Origin: Candidatus Altimarinota bacterium
GTDB lineage: Bacteria; Patescibacteriota; Gracilibacteria; UBA1369; LOWO2-01-FULL-3
Reading direction: 5' to 3'
Assembly: GCA_023231115.1 (NCBI GenBank)
Contig: JALNWA010000012.1
Coordinates: forward strand, 1 to 24,582
Length of the DNA: 24,582 bases
Shown: positions 1 through 6,886 of the stretch, piece after piece
Layout: each line of letters begins with the position of its first letter
Numbering within the stretch: position 1 is the stretch's first letter
Translations under genes and position numbers: made by a program
Notes under the pieces: model-generated
Database searches by the model: none
What the model was told of the DNA's origin: nothing
What the model saw: the letters and a program-made list of their open reading frames with translations, nothing else

Positions 1-342
1 GAGGTTGAGAATATTTCTGCTGATGTTTATGGATGTGGAACTCTTGATAAAACTCAGGTTCCAGGTTATCAAAACCGAATTGTGGTTGTTGATAATCATC
101 GCGGGGAAGTAGGTTCTAGAGGGGTTTTATTGTTGAAGGGAGTTGGTGGAGGTAACGAGCGTGTTGTTCGAAAACTTTGTGAAGGATGTAATGGAACTAT
201 AAAGGATGTTTTGGCTTGTGGTGCAAATGCTGAGGGAGTTGCTCGTTGTGCGCCTATGGATAATATGGTAAAAATTGCACGAATTTGTTCCGCTTATGCG
301 AGGGATTCTTTGGATGGATCGATTGCTGTGGCGAATAAATAG
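1..342 (+). CDS. C-terminal end of an unknown Cys-containing protein (5' end outside window)
   Basis: Frame 1 is open from the first base of the window to a TAG at 340-342, giving at least 113 residues, so the gene starts upstream of the window. The reading begins EVENISADVYGCGTLDK and contains six cysteines, including an LCEGC pair, and Gly/Val-rich stretches (LLLKGVGGGNE). I see no family motif, membrane segment or signal that identifies it. An internal ATG at 82 is in frame, but the open frame upstream of it is equally protein-like, so I treat the gene as 5'-truncated by the window edge. It converges on the traC-like gene with only 3 bp between the two stop codons. Function unknown. Confidence 0.6.
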   Translation, partial: EVENISADVYGCGTLDKTQVPGYQNRIVVVDNHRGEVGSRGVLLLKGVGGGNERVVRKLCEGCNGTIKDVLACGANAEGVARCAPMDNMVKIARICSAYARDSLDGSIAVANK

Positions 343-345
343 AGT

Positions 346-1140
346 TTATTTCTGTTCGCCTGCTGTTGTTGTAGTTCCCACTAGATCGGGAGTTGCGGGT
401 TTTTCGCGCTGGCGGTCGGTTTGAATGGCTGTATTTGCCAAATCTTTTAGTTTTGCGCTTCTTGAAAGTACCGGATTGTAGATGTTGTAGAAAAGTTCGA
501 TTATTTCTTGTGTGTTCAATTGTTCGGCTTTAAGTCCGCATCCTTCGAGTCCTGATTTAATTGTGCCGACTCTTTGCATTAAATTCTTTTTCAAATTTTG
601 AAATTCGCTGTGGCGTTGTTTTATATCTGAAAATGATTCTTTTTGACCGAATAATCTTCCAAAAAATGTTTGAAATCCTGAAATTCCACCTTCTTCCATC
701 GGTGTTCTGCCCGGATTGTAAGGGATTATTACGTAAAATTCTTTTTCCATAATGTCTGCGTAGTCCACTAATTTCTTTATGTACTGCGCATATTCAAATG
801 TTTGTTCCTGAAGAAGTTTGTTTTCTTGTTTTTCTCCAAGGTCTTTTACTTGATCGATATAATTGTCGATATCAAGTTTTTTTGAGCGAACAACTATTTG
901 AATAGGGAATTCGAGTGCATTCAAAAATGATTGATATCCGCTTATAATAGCGTTTTGTTCCTCTTCGGATTTTAAATTAAAATTGATACTTGTTGTTTTT
1001 AAAACTGCTCTGACTCCGCCATTTTTTAGAACAAGAACATTGTCGCGAATTTCGCCGATGCGAAGATTTGCTTGAGTGCTTGAGGCGGCGTTCGTTCTGT
1101 TTTTTTGTCCCGGAGCTGTTGTTTGATCTGTTGGATTCAT
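346..1140 (-). CDS. TraC-like domain protein (VirB4/TraC N-terminal-like, no ATPase domain)
   Basis: This 264-aa protein resembles the N-terminal, non-ATPase part of the TraC/VirB4 proteins of type IV secretion and conjugation systems. In CPR genomes that part is often a separate gene next to prgI. The body (about residues 25-235) has the usual features: LRIGEIRDNVLVLKNGGVRAV, a β-strand-rich stretch with FPIQIVVRSKKLDID, and an acidic/basic helical region ending in FYNIYNPVLSRSAKL. The first ~22 and last ~25 residues are low-complexity and charged. No Walker A or B motif is present, so it cannot power secretion alone and would need an ATPase encoded elsewhere. It lies 9 bp downstream of prgI in the same operon. 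The family call rests on recalled pattern and gene pairing, without a profile search. Confidence 0.7.
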   Translation of the reverse strand: MNPTDQTTAPGQKNRTNAASSTQANLRIGEIRDNVLVLKNGGVRAVLKTTSINFNLKSEEEQNAIISGYQSFLNALEFPIQIVVRSKKLDIDNYIDQVKDLGEKQENKLLQEQTFEYAQYIKKLVDYADIMEKEFYVIIPYNPGRTPMEEGGISGFQTFFGRLFGQKESFSDIKQRHSEFQNLKKNLMQRVGTIKSGLEGCGLKAEQLNTQEIIELFYNIYNPVLSRSAKLKDLANTAIQTDRQREKPATPDLVGTTTTAGEQK

Positions 1141-1149
1141 ATTTTTAAA

Positions 1150-1671
1150 TTATTTTTGATTTGTTAGTGTTTCTATACCTTTTTTCTTTTCTTCCGTTGA
1201 AAGTTCATTTTGTTCGATTTCGTCGGTTTCTTCGTTTTTCCTAGCTTCAAGCCCTCCGTGAGTGTCGAGAACTTGTGAAAGTTCTTTTAACGCTTCTATT
1301 TTTGCGCCCATTTTCTTTTCGATTTCTTTTTTCTTTTTTGCCTTGTATGGAGTTTCAAAAGGTGAGATAAACGGATATCCGCCGCCTTGAATCCATATTC
1401 GTTTTTTTGGTAAAAAAGTAAATTCGATGTATGCCATCAAAAATGTTGTAAAGTCCAAATTGTGAATTTTTAAGAAGGCAAATGCCAATGTAATACCAAC
1501 GACGATTACGATTGGTGGAAGCCAAATTGCCATTGAATAACTGTTGGCCAAACTGATGTAAATTGCATATGCGATACCGCCACCGACTCCCAAAATTGCC
1601 AAATGTCTTAGCGTTAACGGGCCGATGATTGTGTCTTCTCTTTGTACGTCCTGAGGGACTTTGTATTGCAT
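1150..1671 (-). CDS. PrgI family membrane protein
   Basis: This 173-aa protein opens with the PrgI-family signature MQYKVPQDVQREDTIIGPLT, followed by two hydrophobic segments (about residues 24-45 and 48-70). A conserved short stretch with FLPKKRIWIQGGG follows, then a charged, probably coiled-coil C-terminal tail (about residues 115-173, rich in K and E). PrgI proteins are small inner-membrane parts of conjugation/type IV-like machines and usually sit directly before the VirB4/TraC gene, as here. The start ATG at 1671 matches the family start. Upstream lies a TAGAAT box and one of the inverted-repeat elements. Whether this pair serves secretion, pili or DNA uptake cannot be told from the window, because no other machine parts are present. 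Confidence 0.85.
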   Translation of the reverse strand: MQYKVPQDVQREDTIIGPLTLRHLAILGVGGGIAYAIYISLANSYSMAIWLPPIVIVVGITLAFAFLKIHNLDFTTFLMAYIEFTFLPKKRIWIQGGGYPFISPFETPYKAKKKKEIEKKMGAKIEALKELSQVLDTHGGLEARKNEETDEIEQNELSTEEKKKGIETLTNQK

Positions 1672-1693
1672 TTTTGTTTTTTATTTTCATATA

Positions 1694-1702
1694 ATTCTAT
1701 CA
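1694..1702 (-). promoter_or_regulatory. Putative extended -10 promoter of prgI
   Basis: Read on the minus strand, TGATAGAAT is an extended -10 (TGn plus TAGAAT), ending 22 nt before the prgI ATG. No good -35 is seen at the usual distance, and it lies between the outer and inner arms of inverted-repeat element A. Confidence 0.35.
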
Positions 1703-1735
1703 CAAAAGGGGGGAAATTGCAAACCTTCAAGTCAA

Positions 1736-1847
1736 AAGGAAAAGGATAATAAATATATTTTTGGACTTAGTTTTCTTTTGTGGGTTATTTATGCTTATTT
1801 TAAATTGAACAAATGCGTCCAAAAATATATTTATTATCCTTTTCCTT
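1736..1847 (-). repeat. Inverted-repeat element A (31-bp perfect arms, 50-nt loop, GCATT...CTAA family)
   Basis: The left arm 1736-1766 and right arm 1817-1847 are perfect reverse complements over 31 bp and enclose a 50-nt loop. On the minus strand the loop begins GCATT and ends CTAA, and the inner arm end reads TTGGAC, matching elements B and D. The minus orientation puts it in front of prgI, which is on that strand. A second, imperfect pair of arms lies outside it: TCACAAAAGG at 1700 and CCTTTTGTGA ending at 1877, each followed inward by AAATT-like sequence. The whole structure therefore spans about 1700-1877. No coding capacity. Confidence 0.85.
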
Positions 1848-1890
1848 AAATCAAAATTTGTAATTTCCCTTTTGTGATGATTATTGTGGG

Positions 1891-1997
1891 GAGGAAGGGA
1901 TGGGAATATGTTTTGGAGCGCATTGCGTTACATTAGAAAAAAATAGAAAATTTGTAGGAGAAGCCTAAGCTCTAAAACATATTCCCATCCCTTCCTT
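1891..1997 (+). repeat. Inverted-repeat element B (27-bp arms, 49-nt loop), upstream of lepA
   Basis: The left arm 1893-1919 pairs with the right arm 1969-1995 over 27 bp with one G-U position, plus weak extension to 1891/1997. The loop (1920-1968) is 49 nt, begins GCATTGCGTT and ends GCCTAA. The right arm ends 9 nt before the lepA -10 box, so the expected -35 position falls inside the arm. It shares loop ends, loop length and arm ends (GGAA...TTGGAGC) with element D, but the centre of the arm differs. Confidence 0.85.
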
Positions 1998-2004
1998 TTG
2001 CAGG

Positions 2005-2010
2005 TATAAT
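2005..2010 (+). promoter_or_regulatory. lepA -10 box giving a near-leaderless mRNA
   Basis: TATAAT at 2005-2010 lies exactly 10 nt before the lepA ATG, so transcription would start about 4 nt upstream of, or at, the start codon. No Shine-Dalgarno sequence is present. The same 10-nt spacing recurs at 4105-4110/4121. Confidence 0.65.
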
Positions 2011-2020
2011 CTTTCCGCTT

Positions 2021-3823
2021 ATGAATATACGAAATTTTTGTATTATTGCGCATATAGATCACGGGAAGTCGACGCTTGCGGACAGATTTCTTGAGGTAAC
2101 GAAAACGATTGAAAAACGTGATATGAAGCATGGCCAAATGCTGGATACCATGGAGCTTGAACAGGAGAGAGGAATTACTATTAAACTTCAGCCTGTTCGC
2201 ATGGAGTGGGAATATAAAGGCGAAAAATTTATTTTGAATTTGATTGATACTCCGGGGCACGTGGATTTTTCGTATGAGGTTTCGCGTAGTTTAGCGGCTT
2301 GTGAAGGCGCGATTTTGGTTGTTGATGCGACTCAGGGAATTGAGGCGCAGACGCTTGCGAATTGCTATATGGCGCTTGACCACGGCTTGGAAATTATTGC
2401 TGTTTTAAATAAAATTGATTTGCCTTCCGCGGATGTGGCAATGAGAGCGCAGGAAATTGAAGATGTTTTGGGAATTTCAAAAGATGAAATTATTGCTGTG
2501 TCTGCGAAAGAGGGGACAAATGTTGAAGATGTTTTGAATCGTGTTGTTGAAAAAGTGCCTTCTCCAAAGCCTTTCAAGGCCGGTGAAGAATTTAAGGCGC
2601 TTATTTTTGATTCAGTTTATGACACCTACAAAGGGGTCGTGACTTATGTTCGAGTAAATAGTGGAGAAGTGAAAAAAGGGGATAAGGTCTGTTTTTTAAA
2701 TACTAAAACGGAAATCGAGGTTCTTGAAATTGGCCATTTTAAGCCAAAATATAAGACTTGTCAGATTTTGCGCGCCGGAGAAGTCGGTTATATTGTGACT
2801 GGAGTTCGTGGTGTTCGCGATGCAAGAGTTGGAGATACGGTTTGGGGGCCGGGTTCGACGGGAATGGATTATTCGCAAGCTGTTGCGCTTCCGGGATATA
2901 ACATTGTTCGTCCGTTTGTTTTCGCCGGAGTTTTTTGTACAAATACCGATGATTATCCGATGCTTCGAGAAGCTCTTGATAGATTACAATTAAATGATAG
3001 TTCGCTTTCTTATGTGCCGGAACAGTCGGGGGCTTTGGGATCCGGTTTCAGATGTGGATTTTTGGGGTTACTTCATATGGATATCGTGCAGGAAAGACTT
3101 GAACGCGAATATGATCTCGATTTGATTGTTACCGCGCCGAGCGTGTCGTATTTTGCAGTTGTTGGAAAAGAAGAAATTTTTGTTTCCTCACCAAGTGAAC
3201 TTCCTGATCCTTCGCAAATAGACGGGATAAAAGAGCCGTGGGTTAAAGTTGAAATTTTGACTCCGAAAGATTATGTCGGATCGATTATGACCCTTTGCAC
3301 AGACAAAAGAGGTGAATTTAAAAACATGCAATATTTGAGTTTATCGAGAGTTTTGGTCGTTTTTGAATTGCCGTTGGCATCTATTGTTATAGATTTTTAT
3401 GATAAGTTGAAAAGTATAACGAGCGGATATGCATCAATGAATTACGAGCATTTGGATTTCAGAGTCGGAAATTTGGTGAAATTAGATTTTTTGATTGCCG
3501 GAGAAAAAGTTGATGCACTTTCTTTGATTGTACACAGAAGTGATGCTGAATATGTCGGTCGCGATATGACAAAAAAATTAAAAGATCTTATTCCTCGCGA
3601 ACAGTTCGTGATCCCGATTCAGGCGGCAATTGGAGCAAAAGTCATTGCGCGCGAAACCGTTTCTTCTTTCAGAAAAGATGTGACGGGATATCTTTATGGA
3701 GGGGATTACAGTCGAAAAAGAAAACTTCTTGAAAAACAAAAGAAAGGAAAAAAGAGGATGAAATTGATGGGAAAAGTGAATCTTACGCAGGAGGCATTTT
3801 TGGCGGTGTTGAAAAAGAACTAG
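2021..3823 (+). CDS. lepA: Elongation factor 4 (LepA), translational GTPase
   Basis: This 600-aa protein has the usual length and order for LepA: a GTPase domain, domain II, an EF-G-like domain and the LepA-specific C-terminal domain. The G motifs are visible: AHIDHGKST (G1), RGITIK (switch I), DTPGHVDFSYEV (G3) and NKIDLP (G4). The C-terminal domain has FVIPIQAAIGAKVIARETV and the lysine-rich finger YSRKRKLLEKQKKGKKRMK typical of LepA. It acts on stalled or back-translocation-prone ribosomes at the inner membrane and in the cytosol. The ATG at 2021 gives the family N-terminus (NIRNFCIIAHIDHG), with a TATAAT 10 nt upstream, so the mRNA is practically leaderless. It stands alone, flanked by inverted-repeat element B upstream and a branched palindromic element downstream. 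Confidence 0.98.
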   Translation: MNIRNFCIIAHIDHGKSTLADRFLEVTKTIEKRDMKHGQMLDTMELEQERGITIKLQPVRMEWEYKGEKFILNLIDTPGHVDFSYEVSRSLAACEGAILVVDATQGIEAQTLANCYMALDHGLEIIAVLNKIDLPSADVAMRAQEIEDVLGISKDEIIAVSAKEGTNVEDVLNRVVEKVPSPKPFKAGEEFKALIFDSVYDTYKGVVTYVRVNSGEVKKGDKVCFLNTKTEIEVLEIGHFKPKYKTCQILRAGEVGYIVTGVRGVRDARVGDTVWGPGSTGMDYSQAVALPGYNIVRPFVFAGVFCTNTDDYPMLREALDRLQLNDSSLSYVPEQSGALGSGFRCGFLGLLHMDIVQERLEREYDLDLIVTAPSVSYFAVVGKEEIFVSSPSELPDPSQIDGIKEPWVKVEILTPKDYVGSIMTLCTDKRGEFKNMQYLSLSRVLVVFELPLASIVIDFYDKLKSITSGYASMNYEHLDFRVGNLVKLDFLIAGEKVDALSLIVHRSDAEYVGRDMTKKLKDLIPREQFVIPIQAAIGAKVIARETVSSFRKDVTGYLYGGDYSRKRKLLEKQKKGKKRMKLMGKVNLTQEAFLAVLKKN

Positions 3824-3825
3824 AG

Positions 3826-3960
3826 AAAGGAAGTATTTCAAAATTTTCATTCCGCTAAAAAGTTTGCTCGTCCTAACATGTACGGACTCGCAAATATTTC
3901 TAGTGCATGCACTAGAAATAGGTTTAGCAAGTCATAAAAATTTTGAAAAACTTCTTTTTT
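3826..3960 (+). terminator. Branched palindromic element after lepA (element C), probable terminator
   Basis: Outer arms 3830-3847 and 3937-3954 pair over 18 bp with one mismatch and are followed by a T-rich run. Inside, GCTAAA (3854-3859) pairs with TTTAGC (3923-3928) and closes two hairpins. The first (3863-3894) is TTTGC/GCAAA and GTCC/GGAC with a symmetric TC/TC internal loop and a 10-nt loop. The second (3895-3920) is a perfect 26-bp palindrome centred on TGCATGCA. The result is a three-way junction in RNA or a cruciform in DNA. The position 3 bp after the lepA stop and the T-run suggest termination, but the structure is far larger than a terminator needs. Confidence 0.6.
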
Positions 3961-3993
3961 TAATTTTTTTCAAAACACTAAAAATTATTTGAT

Positions 3994-4097
3994 GGAAAGT
4001 TTGAGAATATATCTTGGAGCGCATTACGTTCTATTATTTGAAAGATTGAATTTTGAAAAAAGAAGTCTAAGCTCCAAGATATATTCTCAAACTTTCC
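3994..4097 (+). repeat. Inverted-repeat element D (27-bp perfect arms, 50-nt loop)
   Basis: Arms 3994-4020 and 4071-4097 are perfect reverse complements over 27 bp. The 50-nt loop (4021-4070) begins GCATTACGTT and ends GTCTAA. It matches element B in loop ends, loop length and arm ends (GGAA...TTGGAGC), while about half the arm interior differs. The right arm ends 7 nt before the TATAAT of the next gene. Confidence 0.88.
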
Positions 4098-4101
4098 TAT
4101 A

Positions 4102-4110
4102 TGCTATAAT
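4102..4110 (+). promoter_or_regulatory. Extended -10 promoter of the transglutaminase-like gene
   Basis: TGCTATAAT is an extended -10 whose last base lies 10 nt before the ATG at 4121, the same geometry as lepA. The -35 position falls inside the right arm of element D. The predicted transcript is leaderless or nearly so. Confidence 0.65.
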
Positions 4111-4120
4111 TGTTTTTGTT

Positions 4121-5194
4121 ATGAAAACTTTTTGGAAAATTTTGGGATGGATTGTTTTGCTTTTTACACCGTATGTTAGTTTTTTCGAGTGGAAAGTTGA
4201 TAGATTTTTTACGCATGTGAAATCGACCGACAGGTTGTCTGACATAAAGGATGATTTGCTCTTTCTTATGCGGAAAAATTTGATTGTGACAAATATTTGG
4301 ATGGAGAAAAAATTCAAAGGTTATCAATATTTGTCGAAAGGAAAAAGAAAATTAATGTATGAAAATGCGCAAAAAATTTCAGAGAAATTTTTGAAATTTT
4401 GCGAGACAAGTAAAATCGATGAAAATTTTGTTCGCGCAGAAATTAAAGAAAAAGATTTAACGTATCCGGAAGGTGGCACTGAAAAAATTGTTTTTTTGCG
4501 AAATATCGCCGAGTTTTTGAAACTTGGAAATCTGTATAATTACATTGCAACTTCAAGTTTTGGAAAACTTTTGAATGATCCGGAAAAAGAAAAATTAGAA
4601 GGGGATTGTAATCAAATTGTCACCCTTTATATTTATCTTTTTTCGCTTAAATACGACATAAACGAGCTTAATATAAAATTACTTCCGGAGCATGTTTGTT
4701 TGCATTTTAGAAATATCGATATCGAGGCGACGAATGGAACTTTTGTCAGATATCGTGAATCGACCGATGTTCTTCCGGTAACTGAAATTATTTCTACAAA
4801 TATGTTGGATATTCCGGATTTCCGCGAAGAGGCTGTTGTTATTTCTCCGAGAGTTATGGTGAAAAGTGCGCAACTCGCGTACGCGACAAGCAGTCTTCGA
4901 AGTTTGGTTGAAAAAAATCTTAAAATCGCTTATACGAATCTTGGAAATAGCGCTTACAAAGCCAATGATTTCACTGCGGCGATATTTTATTTTGAAAAAT
5001 CTGGCGACTTTGAAATGCTAAAATCTTGTTATGCGAAAGAATATAATTCTCTTATTGAAAGAGTTTCTTCCGTAAAAACTGTTGTTGATGCGAAAAAATA
5101 TAAATCCACTTATGAGCGAATGCTTTTTTTGGCCCAGAAAATGGGGGATAGTAAACTTGAATTGGAAGTTAGAAAAATTTTGGGACAGATGTAA
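4121..5194 (+). CDS. Membrane-anchored transglutaminase-like protein with a TPR tail
   Basis: This 357-aa protein begins MKTFWKILGWIVLLFTPYVS, one hydrophobic N-terminal segment that would anchor it in the membrane. The middle (about residues 155-210) has the layout of a transglutaminase-like cysteine protease fold: GDCNQIVTLYIYLF (candidate Cys), PEHVCLHF (candidate His) and IDIEATNG (acidic third residue). The last third contains at least one TPR-like helix pair (AYTNLGNSAYKANDFTAAIFYFEKSGD). The frame is open upstream to 3989, but that stretch is merely element D read through. The ATG at 4121 fits the promoter and the membrane segment. The protein could process or bind other envelope proteins; the substrate is unknown. 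The fold call is by motif only. Confidence 0.7.
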   Translation: MKTFWKILGWIVLLFTPYVSFFEWKVDRFFTHVKSTDRLSDIKDDLLFLMRKNLIVTNIWMEKKFKGYQYLSKGKRKLMYENAQKISEKFLKFCETSKIDENFVRAEIKEKDLTYPEGGTEKIVFLRNIAEFLKLGNLYNYIATSSFGKLLNDPEKEKLEGDCNQIVTLYIYLFSLKYDINELNIKLLPEHVCLHFRNIDIEATNGTFVRYRESTDVLPVTEIISTNMLDIPDFREEAVVISPRVMVKSAQLAYATSSLRSLVEKNLKIAYTNLGNSAYKANDFTAAIFYFEKSGDFEMLKSCYAKEYNSLIERVSSVKTVVDAKKYKSTYERMLFLAQKMGDSKLELEVRKILGQM

Positions 5195-5238
5195 TCTTTT
5201 ATTTTAGGTCTTTTGGAATTGTTTTTTGTGCTTATTTG

Positions 5239-5247
5239 TGGTACAAT
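5239..5247 (+). promoter_or_regulatory. Extended -10 promoter of the solute-binding protein/phosphatase operon
   Basis: TGGTACAAT is an extended -10 lying 25 nt before the GTG start at 5273, in the short gap after the preceding gene. No inverted-repeat element is associated with this promoter. Confidence 0.5.
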
Positions 5248-5272
5248 GTCTCGATATCAATGAATCAAAAAC

Positions 5273-6886
5273 GTGGAAGAAAACAAAAACCAAATACAAC
5301 CGGCAAACCAAACTCAAGAGCAAACTGTTTTTGAATATACAGAATCGAAAGGCTCGAAAATTGTTAAATATTCATTCTATTCGATATTTGTCGGAGCATT
5401 TCTTTGGATGGGATTTAATCTGTTTTTTCAACAGCCGGCAAGTTTCTTTATGGGCTTTTTGAAGCTTGGCGGTCAGACAGAAGAGGTTCAAAAAATGACT
5501 GAACTTAAGATTATGTTGCCTTACGAAGAGGTCTCTTTTGAGCCTACAAAGGGGGATTCTTTAATTCGTTCCCGTCTTGAAAATACCTATGATTCTCTTG
5601 TCAGACCTGACAGAGATCTCCGAATGGAGCCTTCGCTTGCGCTTTCTTGGGGTATTCTTAATGACACGACTTGGGAATTTAATTTGCGTCCGAATGTCGT
5701 TTTTCAAGATGGATCTGTGTTTAGCGCACAAGATGTTGTGGCGAGTTTGAATAGAGCGATGAATTACAAAGAATCCGAATTGAAAGATGTCCTAAAAAAT
5801 ATTTCAAAAATTGAAGTGGTCGATGATTTGACTATAAAAATTCTTACAAAAGTTCCGGATCCTTTGCTTTTGAATGAGCTTGCCGGCGTGCTTATTATTC
5901 CTTCTGAATACGAAAAAAAGACAATAGAAACTCCTGTCGGAACGGGTCCTTATGCTTTTGAAAAAATTTATCCGCAAGATAGAATTGTTTATAAAAGATT
6001 TGATAAATATTGGGGCGGTAAGCCAAAATTCGAGACTGTAGTTTTGTACGGACGAAGCGATATTTCTCAGAGAGGAAATATGTTTTTGAAAGGCGAAGTC
6101 GATTTACTGACTTTCGTTCCTTTTGATGCTGTCGATATTTTTAAAGAACGTAATTTGAAAGTTGTAAGTGTTCCGACTCTTTCAATTGATTTTTTACTTT
6201 TCAATGTAAAATCTCAATATTTACAAAGTGTCGAAAATAGAAATGCTCTTCGTCTTGCGATTGATACGGAATCTTTGGCGGCTTCGTTAAAGGGCTCAGC
6301 TAACGCAATAAATCAATATGCGAGCAATGGAGTTTTCGGATTTGATCCGAGAATTTCGACTCCAAAATATGACGCGAAAGTTTCGAAAAAAACTATTTCA
6401 AAACTCGGACTTAACGACATCACTTTGACAATGAGTTTGCCGGACGGATTGCAATATATCGGCGAATACGTGAAGAAAAATCTAAATGAAGTTGGAATAA
6501 ATGTTCTTATTTCGTACTTCGATACTTTTGAAAAATTTATGGAAAGTGTAAACAGCGCAACGGCCGATTTGTATTTCTTCGGATATCAATCAAGCTTTGG
6601 AGATGCGAGTGATTTTATGAAAGATATCGCTTATAGTAAAGCAGAATTCAATTATGGAAAATATGAAAATTTGACTGTGGATCAATTAATTTTGTCGGCA
6701 TCCACTGAAATGGATCCATTAAAAAGACGAATATTTTTGCAAGATGCGATGAATGTTATCGTTGAAAAAGATCCTATCGGAGTGCCTTTGATTGAGTACG
6801 AAGCGTTTTATTCTTTTTCCGATAAAATTGATTATGAGCCTAGGATAGATGAAGGTTTGTATTTTGATGACGTAAATATTAAATGA
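5273..6886 (+). CDS. ABC-type solute-binding protein, family 5 (peptide/nickel type), membrane-anchored
   Basis: This 537-aa protein has a ~45-residue cytoplasmic head, then a hydrophobic segment (IVKYSFYSIFVGAFLWMGFN). A full family-5 solute-binding domain follows, with the usual LEPSLALSW-like opening (here MEPSLALSWGILND), WEFNLRPNVVFQDGSVFSAQDVVASLNRA, and VGTGPYAFEK with KRFDKYWGGKPKFE. Such proteins bind peptides, nickel or signals outside the membrane. The GTG start at 5273 is the best in-frame start; no ATG is available nearby and there is no Shine-Dalgarno. No permease or ATPase gene is adjacent. Instead the stop overlaps the start of a SpoIIE-type phosphatase gene (ATGA overlap), so the pair is probably one translation unit. 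This suggests sensing rather than import, which is an inference. Confidence 0.88.
   Translation: MEENKNQIQPANQTQEQTVFEYTESKGSKIVKYSFYSIFVGAFLWMGFNLFFQQPASFFMGFLKLGGQTEEVQKMTELKIMLPYEEVSFEPTKGDSLIRSRLENTYDSLVRPDRDLRMEPSLALSWGILNDTTWEFNLRPNVVFQDGSVFSAQDVVASLNRAMNYKESELKDVLKNISKIEVVDDLTIKILTKVPDPLLLNELAGVLIIPSEYEKKTIETPVGTGPYAFEKIYPQDRIVYKRFDKYWGGKPKFETVVLYGRSDISQRGNMFLKGEVDLLTFVPFDAVDIFKERNLKVVSVPTLSIDFLLFNVKSQYLQSVENRNALRLAIDTESLAASLKGSANAINQYASNGVFGFDPRISTPKYDAKVSKKTISKLGLNDITLTMSLPDGLQYIGEYVKKNLNEVGINVLISYFDTFEKFMESVNSATADLYFFGYQSSFGDASDFMKDIAYSKAEFNYGKYENLTVDQLILSASTEMDPLKRRIFLQDAMNVIVEKDPIGVPLIEYEAFYSFSDKIDYEPRIDEGLYFDDVNIK

Noticed and set aside
3895..3920. Integron attC site within element C
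   Set aside because: No R/L box pattern (RYYYAAC...GTTRRRY) and no integrase; the arms are fully paired instead of bulged.
3989..4120. Upstream extension of the transglutaminase-like ORF
   Set aside because: It translates inverted-repeat element D; promoter position and membrane segment support ATG 4121.
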